The notes beneath the pieces were generated by a model. It searched no databases, was not told the origin of the DNA, and saw nothing but the letters and a program-made list of their open reading frames with translations. Shown here piece after piece: positions 41,701 to 50,136 of a stretch of 64,000 nucleotides of DNA. The translations under genes were made by a program, and so were the position numbers. How positions within the stretch are numbered: position 1 is the stretch's first letter; the number at the start of each line of letters is the position of its first letter. The stretch is taken from assembly GCF_001687545.1 (NCBI RefSeq), contig NZ_CP016545.1, positions 682,001-746,000 on the forward strand, read 5' to 3'. The stretch comes from Paraurantiacibacter namhicola. Its GTDB lineage: Bacteria; Pseudomonadota; Alphaproteobacteria; Sphingomonadales; Sphingomonadaceae.

Positions 41701-41932
41701 CGGCAAGGCACATCAGCGCGATGCCCTCTTCCGTGCCGAGGCCGTAATTCTGCAGGAAAGCATCGAGGCCCGATGCCGTGCGCTTGCGAGCCCCGGTGAT
41801 AAGATCGCCTGCGAGCGCGGCGGCCTGCGGATGTACGCGGCTGGCAGGTCCGGCCTGCTTGATGCGCGTCTCGAGGCAGGCGTCCTCGTCGAATCTGTAA
41901 GCTTGTCGCAGCTCGGTACGGTCGATTGGCAT
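38795..41932 (-). CDS. putA: Bifunctional proline dehydrogenase / delta-1-pyrroline-5-carboxylate dehydrogenase
   Basis: 1045 aa from ATG 41932 ('MPIDRTELRQ'). It oxidises proline to glutamate in two steps, FAD then NAD dependent. The proline dehydrogenase barrel (about residues 130-440) shows 'PGISVKLSALYPKYDY' and 'LVKGAYWDTEVK'. The aldehyde dehydrogenase part (about 510-1030) shows 'PWNFPLAIFIGPAAAALAAG', the Glu motif 'FIAETGGQN' and the catalytic Cys in 'FQSAGQRCSALRVL'. The length and lack of an N-terminal ribbon-helix-helix identify the short, non-DNA-binding type A. Divergent from the Nmad3 gene. Confidence 0.96.
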   Translation of the reverse strand: MPIDRTELRQAYRFDEDACLETRIKQAGPASRVHPQAAALAGDLITGARKRTASGLDAFLQNYGLGTEEGIALMCLAEALLRIPDIDTADALITDKLADIDWAEHLGESSSTFVNAATFSLMLTGQVLDAGRNAEAGLSNTLRRTVGQLGEPVIRKATLQAMRILGGQFVFGRTIDEALKRARPERKKGWTHSFDMLGEAAMTFDDAEKYRQSYQSAIERLASEAEGGIRPSPGISVKLSALYPKYDYLHAEAARAALVPMVRELAAQARDCNIHFTIDAEEAERLELSMDIIEELVADDSLFDLPGGGQWEGFGMALQAYQKRAVPLCDWVARLARRHSRKLMVRLVKGAYWDTEVKLSQVGGFDDYPVFTRKIGTDVSYLACAAKLMATADVLYPAFATHNAYTVGAIKALAAEEGVGGRDFEFQRLHGMGEEVYEELAELERRAGETPTRVRIYAPVGGHKELLAYLVRRLLENGANSSFVNRMADAGVPVEEMTTDPVRDLAALEPLRNPQIPLPAYIYPNRLNSAGVDLADPLVREPLLEQLDKLAARDWAATPTVLAEDHGPARPITSPQDRRDVVGSVLEATEADVDLALVRAKDAQAEWDRRGGIARGHLLDRVADLFEEHTPEFLSLCQREAGKTLVDGVLEVREAVDFLRYYACEARMLFGSPMPLPGPTGEENLLRLHGRGVFGCISPWNFPLAIFIGPAAAALAAGNCVLAKPAEQTPLIAALAVKLCHEAGIPDDVIQLVPGDGRVGAMLSGDERIDGISFTGSTETAHKINRSLADREGPIATFIAETGGQNCMIVDSSALPEQVTRDVVASAFQSAGQRCSALRVLYLQEEIADSMLDMIKGAFAAQDVGQPRDLATDIGPVIDEEAQGKLEDHIAEMEQLGLPVMRLGLPAECEPGSYVAPTIIELDAIDQLKRENFGPVLHVRRYKAEDLGKVIERINRTRYGLTLGLHSRIASTRRFVEARAHVGNLYVNRNQIGAVVGTQPFGGEGLSGTGPKAGGPHYVERFATERVTTIDTTAAGGNASLLAGG

Positions 41933-42004
41933 GACGGCGCGTTTGAACCCGGTTTCAGCCGTAATCAAGTTTTGTGACGCGGTGTCAGGTGGTAAGGGCC
42001 AGCC

Positions 42005-42736
42005 ATGAAGATCATCCTCAGCCGCAAGGGGTTCGACAGCGGGAGCGGAGGCGGGCCTTCGCCGATCGTGGATGGACGCCCGCTCAGCCTGCCGATCCCG
42101 GCGGGCGATGGCCCCTCGCGCACCACATACGGCGCGTTGGGTCTGGCCGATCACGCCGCGCAGGCCAGCCGCGGGAAGCTGGGCGGCGAGGATGCCTGCC
42201 ATCACGATCCCATGTTCCTGGAAGACGGCACCTGCCTGTTCGGACAATGCGGTGCGGCGCAGACGCATCTGGAAAACCGCGGCGTGGGCGTGGGCGATAC
42301 TTTCGTTTTCTTCGGCCTGTTCCGCGCCCCCGGCGAAGCGCCGCATCACCGCATCTTCGGCTACCTGCGCGTGGATGCCATCACGCGCCTGGCGGATGGA
42401 AGCGAGCGGGACCGCGCGAGGCTGGCAGGCCATGGCCACCCCCACGCAATCGGCATGCTGGCGAAGAACGATGTGATTTACGAGGGCGCAGGGCGGACCG
42501 CCCGGTCCAGCCCCGATGGCCTGCGGCTGAGCGTGCCAGGCGCTTCACCCAGTCTTTGGGCGGTGCCTTCATGGCTGCGCGCGAGCGGCCTCTCCTACCA
42601 TGACAGGCCGGAGCGCTGGCTGCGCGGCGGGCGCTTGCAGAGCGTGGCGCGGGGGCAGGAATTCGTTGCCGATGTCGGCCGCCGCAAGGCGCCGCGCGAA
42701 TGGCTGGATGCGGTCGTGGCGCTGATCGAAGCTTAA
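42005..42736 (+). CDS. Nucleotide modification associated domain 3 (Nmad3) protein
   Basis: 243 aa. The N-terminus 'MKIILSRKGFDSGSGGGPSP' is the diagnostic Nmad3 opening, followed by 'CHHDPMFLEDG', 'LFGQCGAAQTHLENRGVGVG' and 'DTFVFFGLFR'. The family was defined by computational work on modified-base biosynthesis in phages and bacteria (Iyer, Aravind and colleagues); no activity is proven here. Many conserved His/Asp/Cys residues suggest a metal or nucleotide site. No DNA modification partner or phage gene lies near it. AAGGG precedes the ATG; its stop overlaps the next gene's stop tail-to-tail by 4 nt. Confidence 0.85.
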   Translation: MKIILSRKGFDSGSGGGPSPIVDGRPLSLPIPAGDGPSRTTYGALGLADHAAQASRGKLGGEDACHHDPMFLEDGTCLFGQCGAAQTHLENRGVGVGDTFVFFGLFRAPGEAPHHRIFGYLRVDAITRLADGSERDRARLAGHGHPHAIGMLAKNDVIYEGAGRTARSSPDGLRLSVPGASPSLWAVPSWLRASGLSYHDRPERWLRGGRLQSVARGQEFVADVGRRKAPREWLDAVVALIEA

Positions 42737-43308
42737 CGCACCACGATGAAGACGCTGGCCGGACGCTCGCCGCGATTGGTCAGCGTGATGGCGAAGCGTT
42801 CGGTGAAGCGCGGCAGCCAAAGGCACTTGGCCTTCGGGCTCAGCGAGCGGGCGCAGACGCGTTTCGTATCACGGTCACTGATGGTGAGTTCGACCCGCGC
42901 GCCCTTGCTGGCATGGGCTGCGATCTCGGCCTTCTGGCCGGCATAGAACACCTGCTCCATCTCCATGCTCTCGCCCGGTGCAAGCCGCGCGCGGCGATAG
43001 GCGGGGCCGAGCGTGCGGCCCCGCCAGGGGGTAGAGGTGCTGGTATCCGCCGCGCGCCATGCGGCTAGCGGGTCGTCGCTCTCGCCCTCTGCCACCTGCA
43101 CGCCAAGGCCATTCAGCCGGGCTAGGTAAGGTGCGCGCGTCGCCTCGTCTCCCGCAGCCTCTGCCGTCGCCAGCAGGGCGGCTCCGAATTCGGCGGGGCT
43201 CTCGGCTTCGGCTTCCAGCTGCACAACGCTGGGCAGCGGCGCGGTGTCGGGCACGCTGGCACAGGCCGCCACGAGTGCGGACAGCATGGTGAGGATCGTC
43301 GCGCGCAT
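42733..43308 (-). CDS. Hypothetical lipoprotein, in two-component operon
   Basis: 191 aa. The lipobox 'ALVAAC' gives an acylated Cys16. The C-terminal half is beta-rich ('ESMEMEQVFYAGQKAEIAAH', 'RVELTISDRDTKRVCARSLS', 'FAITLTNRGERPASVFIVV') and resembles pre-peptidase-like beta domains. Its ATG overlaps the histidine kinase stop (ATGA), so it belongs to the same operon and may be the envelope partner of the sensor (inference). Confidence 0.75.
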   Translation of the reverse strand: MRATILTMLSALVAACASVPDTAPLPSVVQLEAEAESPAEFGAALLATAEAAGDEATRAPYLARLNGLGVQVAEGESDDPLAAWRAADTSTSTPWRGRTLGPAYRRARLAPGESMEMEQVFYAGQKAEIAAHASKGARVELTISDRDTKRVCARSLSPKAKCLWLPRFTERFAITLTNRGERPASVFIVVR

Positions 43309-44684
43309 CAGACCGCCCCCTTCGCAGACCGGACGCGGAAATGTGCGCCCGTCTCGCTATCCAATAGCACCACCTCCATGCCGTGTCGCGCCGCGATGGC
43401 CTGCACCAGCGCAAGGCCGAGGCCATGGCTGGAGCGGCCATCGACCGCATGGCTGGCACGGAAGCGCTCGAACAGGACCGGGCGCAGGGCAGGGGGGATG
43501 CCGGGGCCGTCGTCCACCACCTCGATGAGCGGGCCCGGCGCGACGCGCAGCAGCAACTCGCCGCCGGAGGGCACATATTTCAGCGCATTGTCGAGCAGGT
43601 TGGAGAGCAGGCGGCCGATCTGCATGCGCTCGCCCAGCATCGTGGTTCCGGGCGCGATGTCGGTGCGGAAGGTTAGGCCGGCCTCTTCCGCGCTGTCCTC
43701 GTACAGCTCGGCCATGTCGCCGGCGAGCTTTGAGAGGTCGAACTCCTCCAGCCCTTCCGCTTCGCCAATGCGGGCCTCGCTCGATGCGATGTCCAGCAGG
43801 CTTTCCAGCATGGCGACGAGGTCGCGGATGTCGCTCCGGCTTTGCTCCACGCCGTCCAGTTCCGTGCCGGGTGGCAGCTGCGTGCGCAGCGCCGCCAGCC
43901 GGTTATCGAGATGCGTCAGCGGGGTGCGCACCTCATGCGCCAGCTGGTCCGACATGTGCCGATGCGTGCGCGCGAGGCTGGCCATGCGGGTAAGCGCGCG
44001 GGCGGAATGGCCGGTCAGTTCCGAGATTTCGTCGCCGCGGTCATCCTCTGGCAGCGCGGGGACGTCCTCCCCGCTGGCGCCGCGGAAAGCGAGGTTCACC
44101 GCATCAACACGGCGGCGCAGGCGGGCCGCCGCGCGGCGCGCCAGCCAGGTCACGATTATGACGATAACGAGCGCACCGGCCAAGAATGTCAGGGCCAGCC
44201 GCCACATGGCCGCGCGGTCCTGCGCATATTCGCGCGCGACGGCAAGGTTCAAATCCGGCCCCAAGCGCGTTGCGCGGCCATAGGCCTTGGTCCCGTCCGT
44301 CAGCGTCACGAAGCCGTCCTGGCTGACGGCGGGGTCGAGACCGGGCCATGCGCGGCCATCGGCCAGCAGGCTGGTGCCATCGGCCCGCACGACCCAGTAA
44401 TGCGCACGCCGCCCGTCGCTGGGGATTAGCGCAGTGCGGTCTTCCAAACGGCGCAGCAGCTCCGCCTCCCCGCCGGTCACATAGATATCGGCAAGCGCGG
44501 CGACGTCCGTATCGAGCTGTACTGCCAGCGCCGCTTCCCTTGCACGCCAGCTTTCGGCCAGCACGATCGCGCCCAGCACGGCCAGCGCCAGCAGCGTCGT
44601 CACCACCGCGCCGCGCAGCATGCGGCCGAAGATCGAACGCCGCGTTCCGGCAGTCGCCGTCAGGTGCTGGCTGGCAGCCGTCAT
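43308..44684 (-). CDS. Sensor histidine kinase
   Basis: 458 aa inner-membrane kinase. TM1 at about residues 24-44, periplasmic sensor 45-160, TM2 161-181, a HAMP linker, then the HisKA box 'LAHEVRTPLTHLDN' with the phospho-acceptor His250 and the ATPase domain ('LLSNLLDNALKYVPSGGEL', 'VDDGPGIPPALRP', 'SHGLGLALVQAIAARHG'). Its ATG overlaps the regulator stop, so the pair is translationally coupled. The input signal is not evident. Confidence 0.94.
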   Translation of the reverse strand: MTAASQHLTATAGTRRSIFGRMLRGAVVTTLLALAVLGAIVLAESWRAREAALAVQLDTDVAALADIYVTGGEAELLRRLEDRTALIPSDGRRAHYWVVRADGTSLLADGRAWPGLDPAVSQDGFVTLTDGTKAYGRATRLGPDLNLAVAREYAQDRAAMWRLALTFLAGALVIVIIVTWLARRAAARLRRRVDAVNLAFRGASGEDVPALPEDDRGDEISELTGHSARALTRMASLARTHRHMSDQLAHEVRTPLTHLDNRLAALRTQLPPGTELDGVEQSRSDIRDLVAMLESLLDIASSEARIGEAEGLEEFDLSKLAGDMAELYEDSAEEAGLTFRTDIAPGTTMLGERMQIGRLLSNLLDNALKYVPSGGELLLRVAPGPLIEVVDDGPGIPPALRPVLFERFRASHAVDGRSSHGLGLALVQAIAARHGMEVVLLDSETGAHFRVRSAKGAV

Positions 44685-45370
44685 CCGGCCTGACCCGTGC
44701 CGGGAAGGAAGCGGTATCCCTTGCCCCATACCGTCTCCAGCGCGGGATGTTCGTGGCCTTCTTCCAGCTTGCGCCGCATGCGCCCGATGTTGACGTCCAC
44801 GACATTGGTCTGCGGATCGAAATTCATGTTCCACACATCGCGCAGCAGCATTTCGCGGGTCACTACTTCGCCTGCATTTTCCATGAAGTAGCGGAACAGC
44901 GCGAACTCCTTGGGGCTGAGCGCGATGTGCTGTCCGCCGCGAAAGGCCGTGCGGTTCTTCACATGGCACTCGAACGCGCCGTACAGGATTACGGCGCTGT
45001 GGGCGCGCCCCTCCGCCCGGCGGACCAGTGCGCGGATCCGGGCGACCAGCTCTTCCGCTTCATATGGCTTGGCGAGGTAATCGTCGACGCCGGCATCCAG
45101 CCCTTCCACCCTGTTGCCCGCCCGGCCCAGCGCGCTGAGCATCAGCACGGGCGCATCCACGCCGCTGGCGCGCAGCCGCTGCACGATTTCCAGCCCGTCC
45201 ATGTCGGGCAGCATGCGGTCTAGAATGATGGCGTCGAATTCCTCCCCCGCGGCACGGCGCAGGCCCGGCTCGCCCGCCTGCTCCCAAACCACATCAGCAC
45301 CCTCGCGCCCCAGCAGCTCGCGCACGTCGGCCGCCGCTTCCGGGTTGTCCTCGACATATAGCAGTTTCAC
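44681..45370 (-). CDS. OmpR-type response regulator
   Basis: 229 aa from GTG 45370 ('VKLLYVEDN'), with AGGGGG 6 nt upstream; a start further up would add an unconserved 16-residue tail. The receiver domain has acidic pocket Glu7/Asp8 and phospho-acceptor Asp51 ('IILDRMLPDMDG'). The winged-helix DNA-binding domain spans about 130-225 ('ALSPKEFALFRYFMENAG', 'LLRDVWNMNFDPQTNVVDVN'). It heads the operon regulator-kinase-lipoprotein. Confidence 0.93.
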   Translation of the reverse strand: MKLLYVEDNPEAAADVRELLGREGADVVWEQAGEPGLRRAAGEEFDAIILDRMLPDMDGLEIVQRLRASGVDAPVLMLSALGRAGNRVEGLDAGVDDYLAKPYEAEELVARIRALVRRAEGRAHSAVILYGAFECHVKNRTAFRGGQHIALSPKEFALFRYFMENAGEVVTREMLLRDVWNMNFDPQTNVVDVNIGRMRRKLEEGHEHPALETVWGKGYRFLPGTGQAG

Positions 45371-45564
45371 GAAGGCCCCCTCGCGCGATTGGCAGACGTC
45401 AGAAGGGTTAGCAGGCAAGGGCAGCCGAAATCACGCGACAATTGCCGTTAGGATTGGCTTGGACCGCAAGGCCGTGCCATGCGTTGTGGCAATTGGGCGG
45501 CTTAAATGTGCTCGCCTGCCGCGCCATTTCCGCCTCTCGCGGGCGAACCAGCAGAAAGACTTTC

Positions 45565-46911
45565 ATGAGCAGCTACGATTACGACCTTTTCACCATCGGC
45601 GCGGGTTCGGGCGGAGTGCGCGCCAGCCGCGTCGCCGCAGCGCATGGCGCGAAAGTGGCCATTGCGGAGGAGCACCGCATCGGCGGCACCTGCGTGATCC
45701 GCGGCTGCGTGCCCAAGAAGATGCTCGTTTACGGCGCGCATTTTGCCGAGGACCTGGAAGACGCGCAGAAGTTTGGCTGGACGGTGGGCGAATGCAAGTT
45801 CGACTGGGGCAAGCTGCGCGACCATGTGATGTCTGACGTGGACCGCCTGAATGGCCTCTACCGCGAAACGCTGGAGGGCCATGACGTACGCATCTTCGAC
45901 GAGCGTGCGGAGATCACCGGCGACCACGAAATTACCCTGGCCAGCGGCAAGGTGGTGACGGCAAAGCACATCCTCATCGCCACGGGCGCCACGCCCTATG
46001 TGCCCGAATGCCCGGGCCACGAACACGGCATCACCAGCAACGAGGCGTTCCATCTGGACGAGCTGCCGGAACGCATCCTGATCGCGGGCGGCGGCTATAT
46101 CGCCAATGAATTTGCCGGCATCTTCAACCAGTTCGGCACCAAGGTGACGATCATCAACCGCACGGAGACGATCCTGCGGCAGTACGATCACTCGCTGCGC
46201 GACCGGCTGATGCAGATCAGCATATTGAAAGGCATCGACTTCCGCTTCCGCGCCGAATTCCGCGGGATAGAGAAGACCAAGGATGGCTGCCTGCGCGTCT
46301 CCATGACCAATCACGACGATCTTGAGGTCGATTGCGTAATGTTCGCCACGGGCCGCGTTCCGCACACCGAGGGACTGGGACTGGACAAGGCGGGTGTCGA
46401 AATGGGCGAGAAGGGCGAGATCAAGGTCGACCGCTTCAGCAAGACCAATGTCGATTACATCTATGCCGTGGGCGATTGCACCGACCGCGTGCAGCTGACC
46501 CCGGTGGCCATCCGCGAAGGCCAGGCCTTTGCCGACACCGTGTTCGGGAACAAGCCCACCAGCGTGAATTACGATCACATCCCCAGCGCGGTGTTTAGCC
46601 ATCCGCCCATCGCCAGCGTCGGCATGACGGAGGGTGAGGCGAAGAACAAGCTCGGCTCCATCAAGACCTACACCTCCGACTTCCGGCCGATGAAGAACGT
46701 GGTCGCGGACCGGAACGAGCGCAGCCTCTATAAGATGATCTGCGACGGCGATAACGGGCGCATCGTGGGCCTGCACATGATCGGACCGGATTCGCCGGAG
46801 ATCATGCAGGCCGCCGCTGTTGCCGTGCGCGCCGGGCTGACGAAGGAAGACTTCGACAACACCATGGCGCTGCATCCAACCATGGCGGAAGAACTCGTCC
46901 TGATGCGCTGA
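45565..46911 (+). CDS. gor: Glutathione-disulfide reductase
   Basis: 448 aa flavoprotein that keeps glutathione reduced with NADPH. FAD motif '[20 protein letters not shown]', redox-active '[14 protein letters not shown]' (Cys43, Cys48), NADP motif '[18 protein letters not shown]', and the C-terminal '[11 protein letters not shown]' with the catalytic His are intact. I start at ATG 45565 ('MSSYDYD'), the family's normal N-terminus. It lies between the two-component operon and the propionyl-CoA block, unlinked to either in function. Confidence 0.95.
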   Translation: MSSYDYDLFTIGAGSGGVRASRVAAAHGAKVAIAEEHRIGGTCVIRGCVPKKMLVYGAHFAEDLEDAQKFGWTVGECKFDWGKLRDHVMSDVDRLNGLYRETLEGHDVRIFDERAEITGDHEITLASGKVVTAKHILIATGATPYVPECPGHEHGITSNEAFHLDELPERILIAGGGYIANEFAGIFNQFGTKVTIINRTETILRQYDHSLRDRLMQISILKGIDFRFRAEFRGIEKTKDGCLRVSMTNHDDLEVDCVMFATGRVPHTEGLGLDKAGVEMGEKGEIKVDRFSKTNVDYIYAVGDCTDRVQLTPVAIREGQAFADTVFGNKPTSVNYDHIPSAVFSHPPIASVGMTEGEAKNKLGSIKTYTSDFRPMKNVVADRNERSLYKMICDGDNGRIVGLHMIGPDSPEIMQAAAVAVRAGLTKEDFDNTMALHPTMAEELVLMR

Positions 46912-46972
46912 GCTTGCCCGCCGCGCGCGCGCAAGTTACCGCAGAAACGAAATATCAGAGGGGAACGCCGCT

Positions 46973-48505
46973 TTGTCCGCCAACATCGCCGAAATGGAAC
47001 GTCGCCGCGAAGCTGCCCGGCAGGGAGGCGGGCAGAAGCGCATCGATGCGCAGCACGCCAAGGGCAAACTGACCGCGCGCGAGCGGCTGGACGTGCTGCT
47101 GGACGAGGATAGCTTCGAGGAACTGGACGCCTATGTCACGCATGACTGCGTCGATTTTGGCATGGCGGACCAGCAGATCCCGGGTGACGGCGTGGTCACC
47201 GGCAGCGGCACGATCAACGGCCGGCTGGTCTATGTGTTCAGCCAGGATTTCACCGTCTTTGGCGGCAGCCTGTCTAAGCGCCACGCGGAAAAGATCCTGA
47301 AGGTGATGGACCAGGCGATGAAGGTGGGCGCACCGGTCATCGGCCTCAATGACAGCGGCGGCGCGCGCATCCAGGAAGGCGTCGCCAGCCTTGGCGGCTA
47401 TGCCGAAGTCTTCCAGCAGAACGTGCTCGCCAGCGGCGTCATCCCGCAGATCAGCCTGATTATGGGCCCCTGCGCGGGCGGCGCGGTGTACAGCCCCGCC
47501 ATGACGGACTTCATCTTCATGGTGAAGGACAGCTCCTACATGTTCGTGACCGGCCCCGAAGTGGTGAAAACGGTGACGAACGAGGTGGTCACGCAGGAAG
47601 AGCTTGGCGGCGCGGTGACGCACTCGACCAAGACCAGCGTGGCGGACCTCGCCTTCGAGAACGATATCGAGACGCTGCTGGCAACGCGCGACTTCTTCGA
47701 CTTCCTGCCGCTTTCAAACCGGGAAGCCGTGCCGCAGCGCCCGACCAGCGACCCGTGGGACCGCGAGGAGCACAGCCTCGACACGCTGATCCCGGACAAT
47801 GCCAACCAGCCTTACGACATGCACGAGGTGATCCGTAAGGTGCTGGACGAAGGCGATTTCTTCGAGATTCAGCCGGGCCATGCCGGCAACATCATCTGCG
47901 GCTTCGGCCGGGTGGAGGGGCGCACGGTGGGCGTGGTCGCCAACCAGCCGATGGTGCTGGCGGGCGTGCTGGACATCAACAGCTCCAAGAAAGCCGCGCG
48001 CTTCGTGCGTTTCTGCGATGCCTTCGATATCCCGATCGTGACCTTCGTGGATTTCCCCGGCTTCCTGCCCGGCACGGCGCAGGAACTGGGCGGCATCATC
48101 AAGCACGGGGCCAAGCTGCTCTTCGCCTATGGCGAGGCGACCGTGCCCAAGATCACGATCATCACGCGCAAGGCCTATGGCGGCGCGTATGACGTGATGG
48201 CGTCCAAGCACCTTCGCGGCGATCTCAACCTCGCCTGGCCGACGGCGGAGATTGCGGTGATGGGCGCGAAGGGCGCGGTGGAGATCATCTTCCGCCAGGA
48301 CCGCGACGACCCGGACAAGATCGCCGAGAAAACGAAGGAATACGAAGACCGCTTCGCCAACCCCTTCGTCGCCGCCTCACGCGGCTATATCGACGAGGTG
48401 ATCTACCCGCATTCCACGCGCCGCCGCATCGCGATGGGCCTGCGGAAGCTGAAGACCAAGCAGCTCGAGAACCCGTGGAAGAAGCATGACAATATCCCGT
48501 TGTGA
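46973..48505 (+). CDS. pccB: Propionyl-CoA carboxylase beta subunit
   Basis: 510 aa carboxyltransferase subunit: moves carboxyl from biotin on PccA to propionyl-CoA, giving (S)-methylmalonyl-CoA. Crotonase-fold motifs '[20 protein letters not shown]', '[20 protein letters not shown]' and '[19 protein letters not shown]' are complete. TTG start at 46973 with AGAGGGG at good spacing, which gives the '[16 protein letters not shown]' N-terminus usual for relatives; ATG 46994 is the alternative. First gene of the propionate block. Confidence 0.96.
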   Translation: MSANIAEMERRREAARQGGGQKRIDAQHAKGKLTARERLDVLLDEDSFEELDAYVTHDCVDFGMADQQIPGDGVVTGSGTINGRLVYVFSQDFTVFGGSLSKRHAEKILKVMDQAMKVGAPVIGLNDSGGARIQEGVASLGGYAEVFQQNVLASGVIPQISLIMGPCAGGAVYSPAMTDFIFMVKDSSYMFVTGPEVVKTVTNEVVTQEELGGAVTHSTKTSVADLAFENDIETLLATRDFFDFLPLSNREAVPQRPTSDPWDREEHSLDTLIPDNANQPYDMHEVIRKVLDEGDFFEIQPGHAGNIICGFGRVEGRTVGVVANQPMVLAGVLDINSSKKAARFVRFCDAFDIPIVTFVDFPGFLPGTAQELGGIIKHGAKLLFAYGEATVPKITIITRKAYGGAYDVMASKHLRGDLNLAWPTAEIAVMGAKGAVEIIFRQDRDDPDKIAEKTKEYEDRFANPFVAASRGYIDEVIYPHSTRRRIAMGLRKLKTKQLENPWKKHDNIPL

Positions 48506-48513
48506 GATAATCG

Positions 48514-48762
48514 ATGGATAGTTTCGATGCTTTCGGCCTGTTCTGGTCTGGTGGCGTGCTTCTGATGATGGTGGTCTCCACCGTATGGGCAATCAACGAT
48601 CTTAAGAGGGGTTCTGCGCGCCTGAATATGTGGGGTTTCGGCGACCGGGTGGAGCGCGATGAGGAGCCATTTGAATTCTGGTTGGCAGTGGGTTCGAAAC
48701 TTTTGGCGCTGCCTGCGGGCTGCTTCATGCTTTGGTTCGCGTCGGACATTTTCTGGAGTTAA
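48514..48762 (+). CDS. Small hypothetical membrane protein
   Basis: 82 aa with two hydrophobic segments (about residues 7-26 and 60-78) and a charged loop ('LKRGSARLN', 'RVERDEEPFEF'). It lies 8 nt after pccB and 3 nt before mce, so it must be transcribed with them, but it has no evident place in propionyl-CoA metabolism. No family recognised. Confidence 0.7.
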   Translation: MDSFDAFGLFWSGGVLLMMVVSTVWAINDLKRGSARLNMWGFGDRVERDEEPFEFWLAVGSKLLALPAGCFMLWFASDIFWS

Positions 48763-48765
48763 GAA

Positions 48766-49227
48766 ATGAAACTCGGCCGCCTCAACCACATCGGCATCGC
48801 CGTGCCGGATATCGATGCTGCTATCGCGCATTACCGCGATGTGCTGGGCGCTACCGACATTACCGAGCCATTCGACCTTCCGGAGCAGGGTGTACGGGTC
48901 TGCTTCGTCAACACGCCTACGCAATCCGGGCCAAACAGCGAACTGCACGGCACGCAGCTGGAACTGCTCGCGCCGCTGGACGAAAATTCGCCCGTGCACG
49001 GCTTCATGCAGAAGAACCCGGCGGGCGGGCAGCATCACTTGTGCTTCGAGGTGGAGGATATCGCCGAAGCGCGGACCTATTTCGAGAGCCTCGGCAAGCG
49101 GATACTCGGCCCCACGCGCATCGGTGCGCATGGCACGCCGATCTTCTTCCTGCATCCCAAGGACATGCTCGGCCAGCTGACGGAAATCATGGAAACGCCC
49201 AAGGAAGACGCGCACTGGTCGAATTAG
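48766..49227 (+). CDS. mce: Methylmalonyl-CoA epimerase
   Basis: 153 aa of the glyoxalase/VOC fold; interconverts (S)- and (R)-methylmalonyl-CoA so that the mutase can act. Metal-binding His in 'LNHIGIAVPDID' and 'GGQHHLCFEVEDI', and the Glu near the end ('LTEIMETP') match the family. Placement between pccB and scpA supports the call. Confidence 0.95.
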   Translation: MKLGRLNHIGIAVPDIDAAIAHYRDVLGATDITEPFDLPEQGVRVCFVNTPTQSGPNSELHGTQLELLAPLDENSPVHGFMQKNPAGGQHHLCFEVEDIAEARTYFESLGKRILGPTRIGAHGTPIFFLHPKDMLGQLTEIMETPKEDAHWSN

Positions 49228-49243
49228 CGCGGAAATAACCACC

Positions 49244-49333
49244 CCGCTCGTGCTGAGCCTGTCGAAGCACCGTCCTTCTCTCGGACGCGGGATCAAACGA
49301 AAAGCGGTCCTTCGACAAGCTCAGGACGAACGG
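49244..49333. repeat. 90-bp inverted repeat element
   Basis: Left arm 49244-49272 contains CTGAGCCTGTCGAAG and right arm 49305-49333 contains CTTCGACAAGCTCAG; the arms pair over about 29 bp with a few mismatches around a 32-nt centre. This palindrome, with its CCTTCGACAAGCTCAGGACG core, recurs in many sphingomonad genomes (known from experience). It fills the gap between mce and the crotonase gene. Confidence 0.75.
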
Positions 49334-49347
49334 AAATAGAGGACGCC

Positions 49348-50127
49348 ATGTCAGACCCCGTAACCTATTCGCTGGCCGACAATGTGGCCACCATCACGCT
49401 TAACCGCCCGGACCGGCTGAATGCGCTCAGCCCGTCGCTGTTCGAGGCGTGGCATGCCGCGCTGGACAAGGCCGAGGCCGAGGGCGCGCGGGCCGTGGTC
49501 CTGACGGGCGAGGGGCGCGCCTTCTGCGCGGGCGCGGACCTGCAGCCGGACGAGGCGAGCAAGCTGGACCCCGACCTGGGCGTCACGATCGACAAATATT
49601 ACAACCCGATGATCCGCCGTCTTGCCGCGTTGGACATCCCCATCGTCACCGCCGTCAACGGACCGGCCGTGGGCGCAGGAATGGGCTTCGCGTTGGCTGG
49701 GGACATCGTGGTGGCGGCGCAGAGCGCCTATTTCCTGCTCGCCTTCGTCAATATCGGGCTGGTGCCGGATGCCGGTGCGACCTGGCTGATTGCCAAGTCC
49801 GTCGGGCGGGCGAAGACCATGGAGCTGGCCCTGCTGGGCGACCGTGTCCCCGCCGGTGACGCGCTGGCCATGGGGCTGGTGAACCGCGTGGCGCCGGACG
49901 ACCAGGTGCTGCCTGTCGCTACCGAAATCGCACGCAAGCTCGCCGCCGGGCCGAGCGTGGCCATCGGCATGATCCGCAAGCAGGTGGACGCAGCGATGGA
50001 CAGCGATCTGGACACGGTGCTGGAAGCGGAAAAGTCGAACCAGTCCAAGGCGGGCCGGACCAAGGATTTCCGCGAGGCTGTGACCGCCTTCGTCCAGAAA
50101 CGCGAACCGCAGTTCAAGGGCGAGTAA
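49348..50127 (+). CDS. Enoyl-CoA hydratase/isomerase family protein
   Basis: 259 aa crotonase-fold enzyme. 'VATITLNRPDRLNALSPSLF', oxyanion-hole segments 'FCAGADL' and 'NGPAVGAGMGFALAGDIVVA', and the C-terminal helical trimerisation part are present. The Glu residues of a true hydratase are not clearly placed, so an isomerase or ring-opening PaaG-like activity is also possible. It lies within the propionate block, 9 nt before scpA. Confidence 0.9.
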   Translation: MSDPVTYSLADNVATITLNRPDRLNALSPSLFEAWHAALDKAEAEGARAVVLTGEGRAFCAGADLQPDEASKLDPDLGVTIDKYYNPMIRRLAALDIPIVTAVNGPAVGAGMGFALAGDIVVAAQSAYFLLAFVNIGLVPDAGATWLIAKSVGRAKTMELALLGDRVPAGDALAMGLVNRVAPDDQVLPVATEIARKLAAGPSVAIGMIRKQVDAAMDSDLDTVLEAEKSNQSKAGRTKDFREAVTAFVQKREPQFKGE

Positions 50128-50136
50128 TCGGGGCGA

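Noticed and set aside
41933-42445. N-terminal extension of PutA
   Set aside because: It would run antisense through the Nmad3 gene; PutA homology begins at 'MPIDRTELRQ'.
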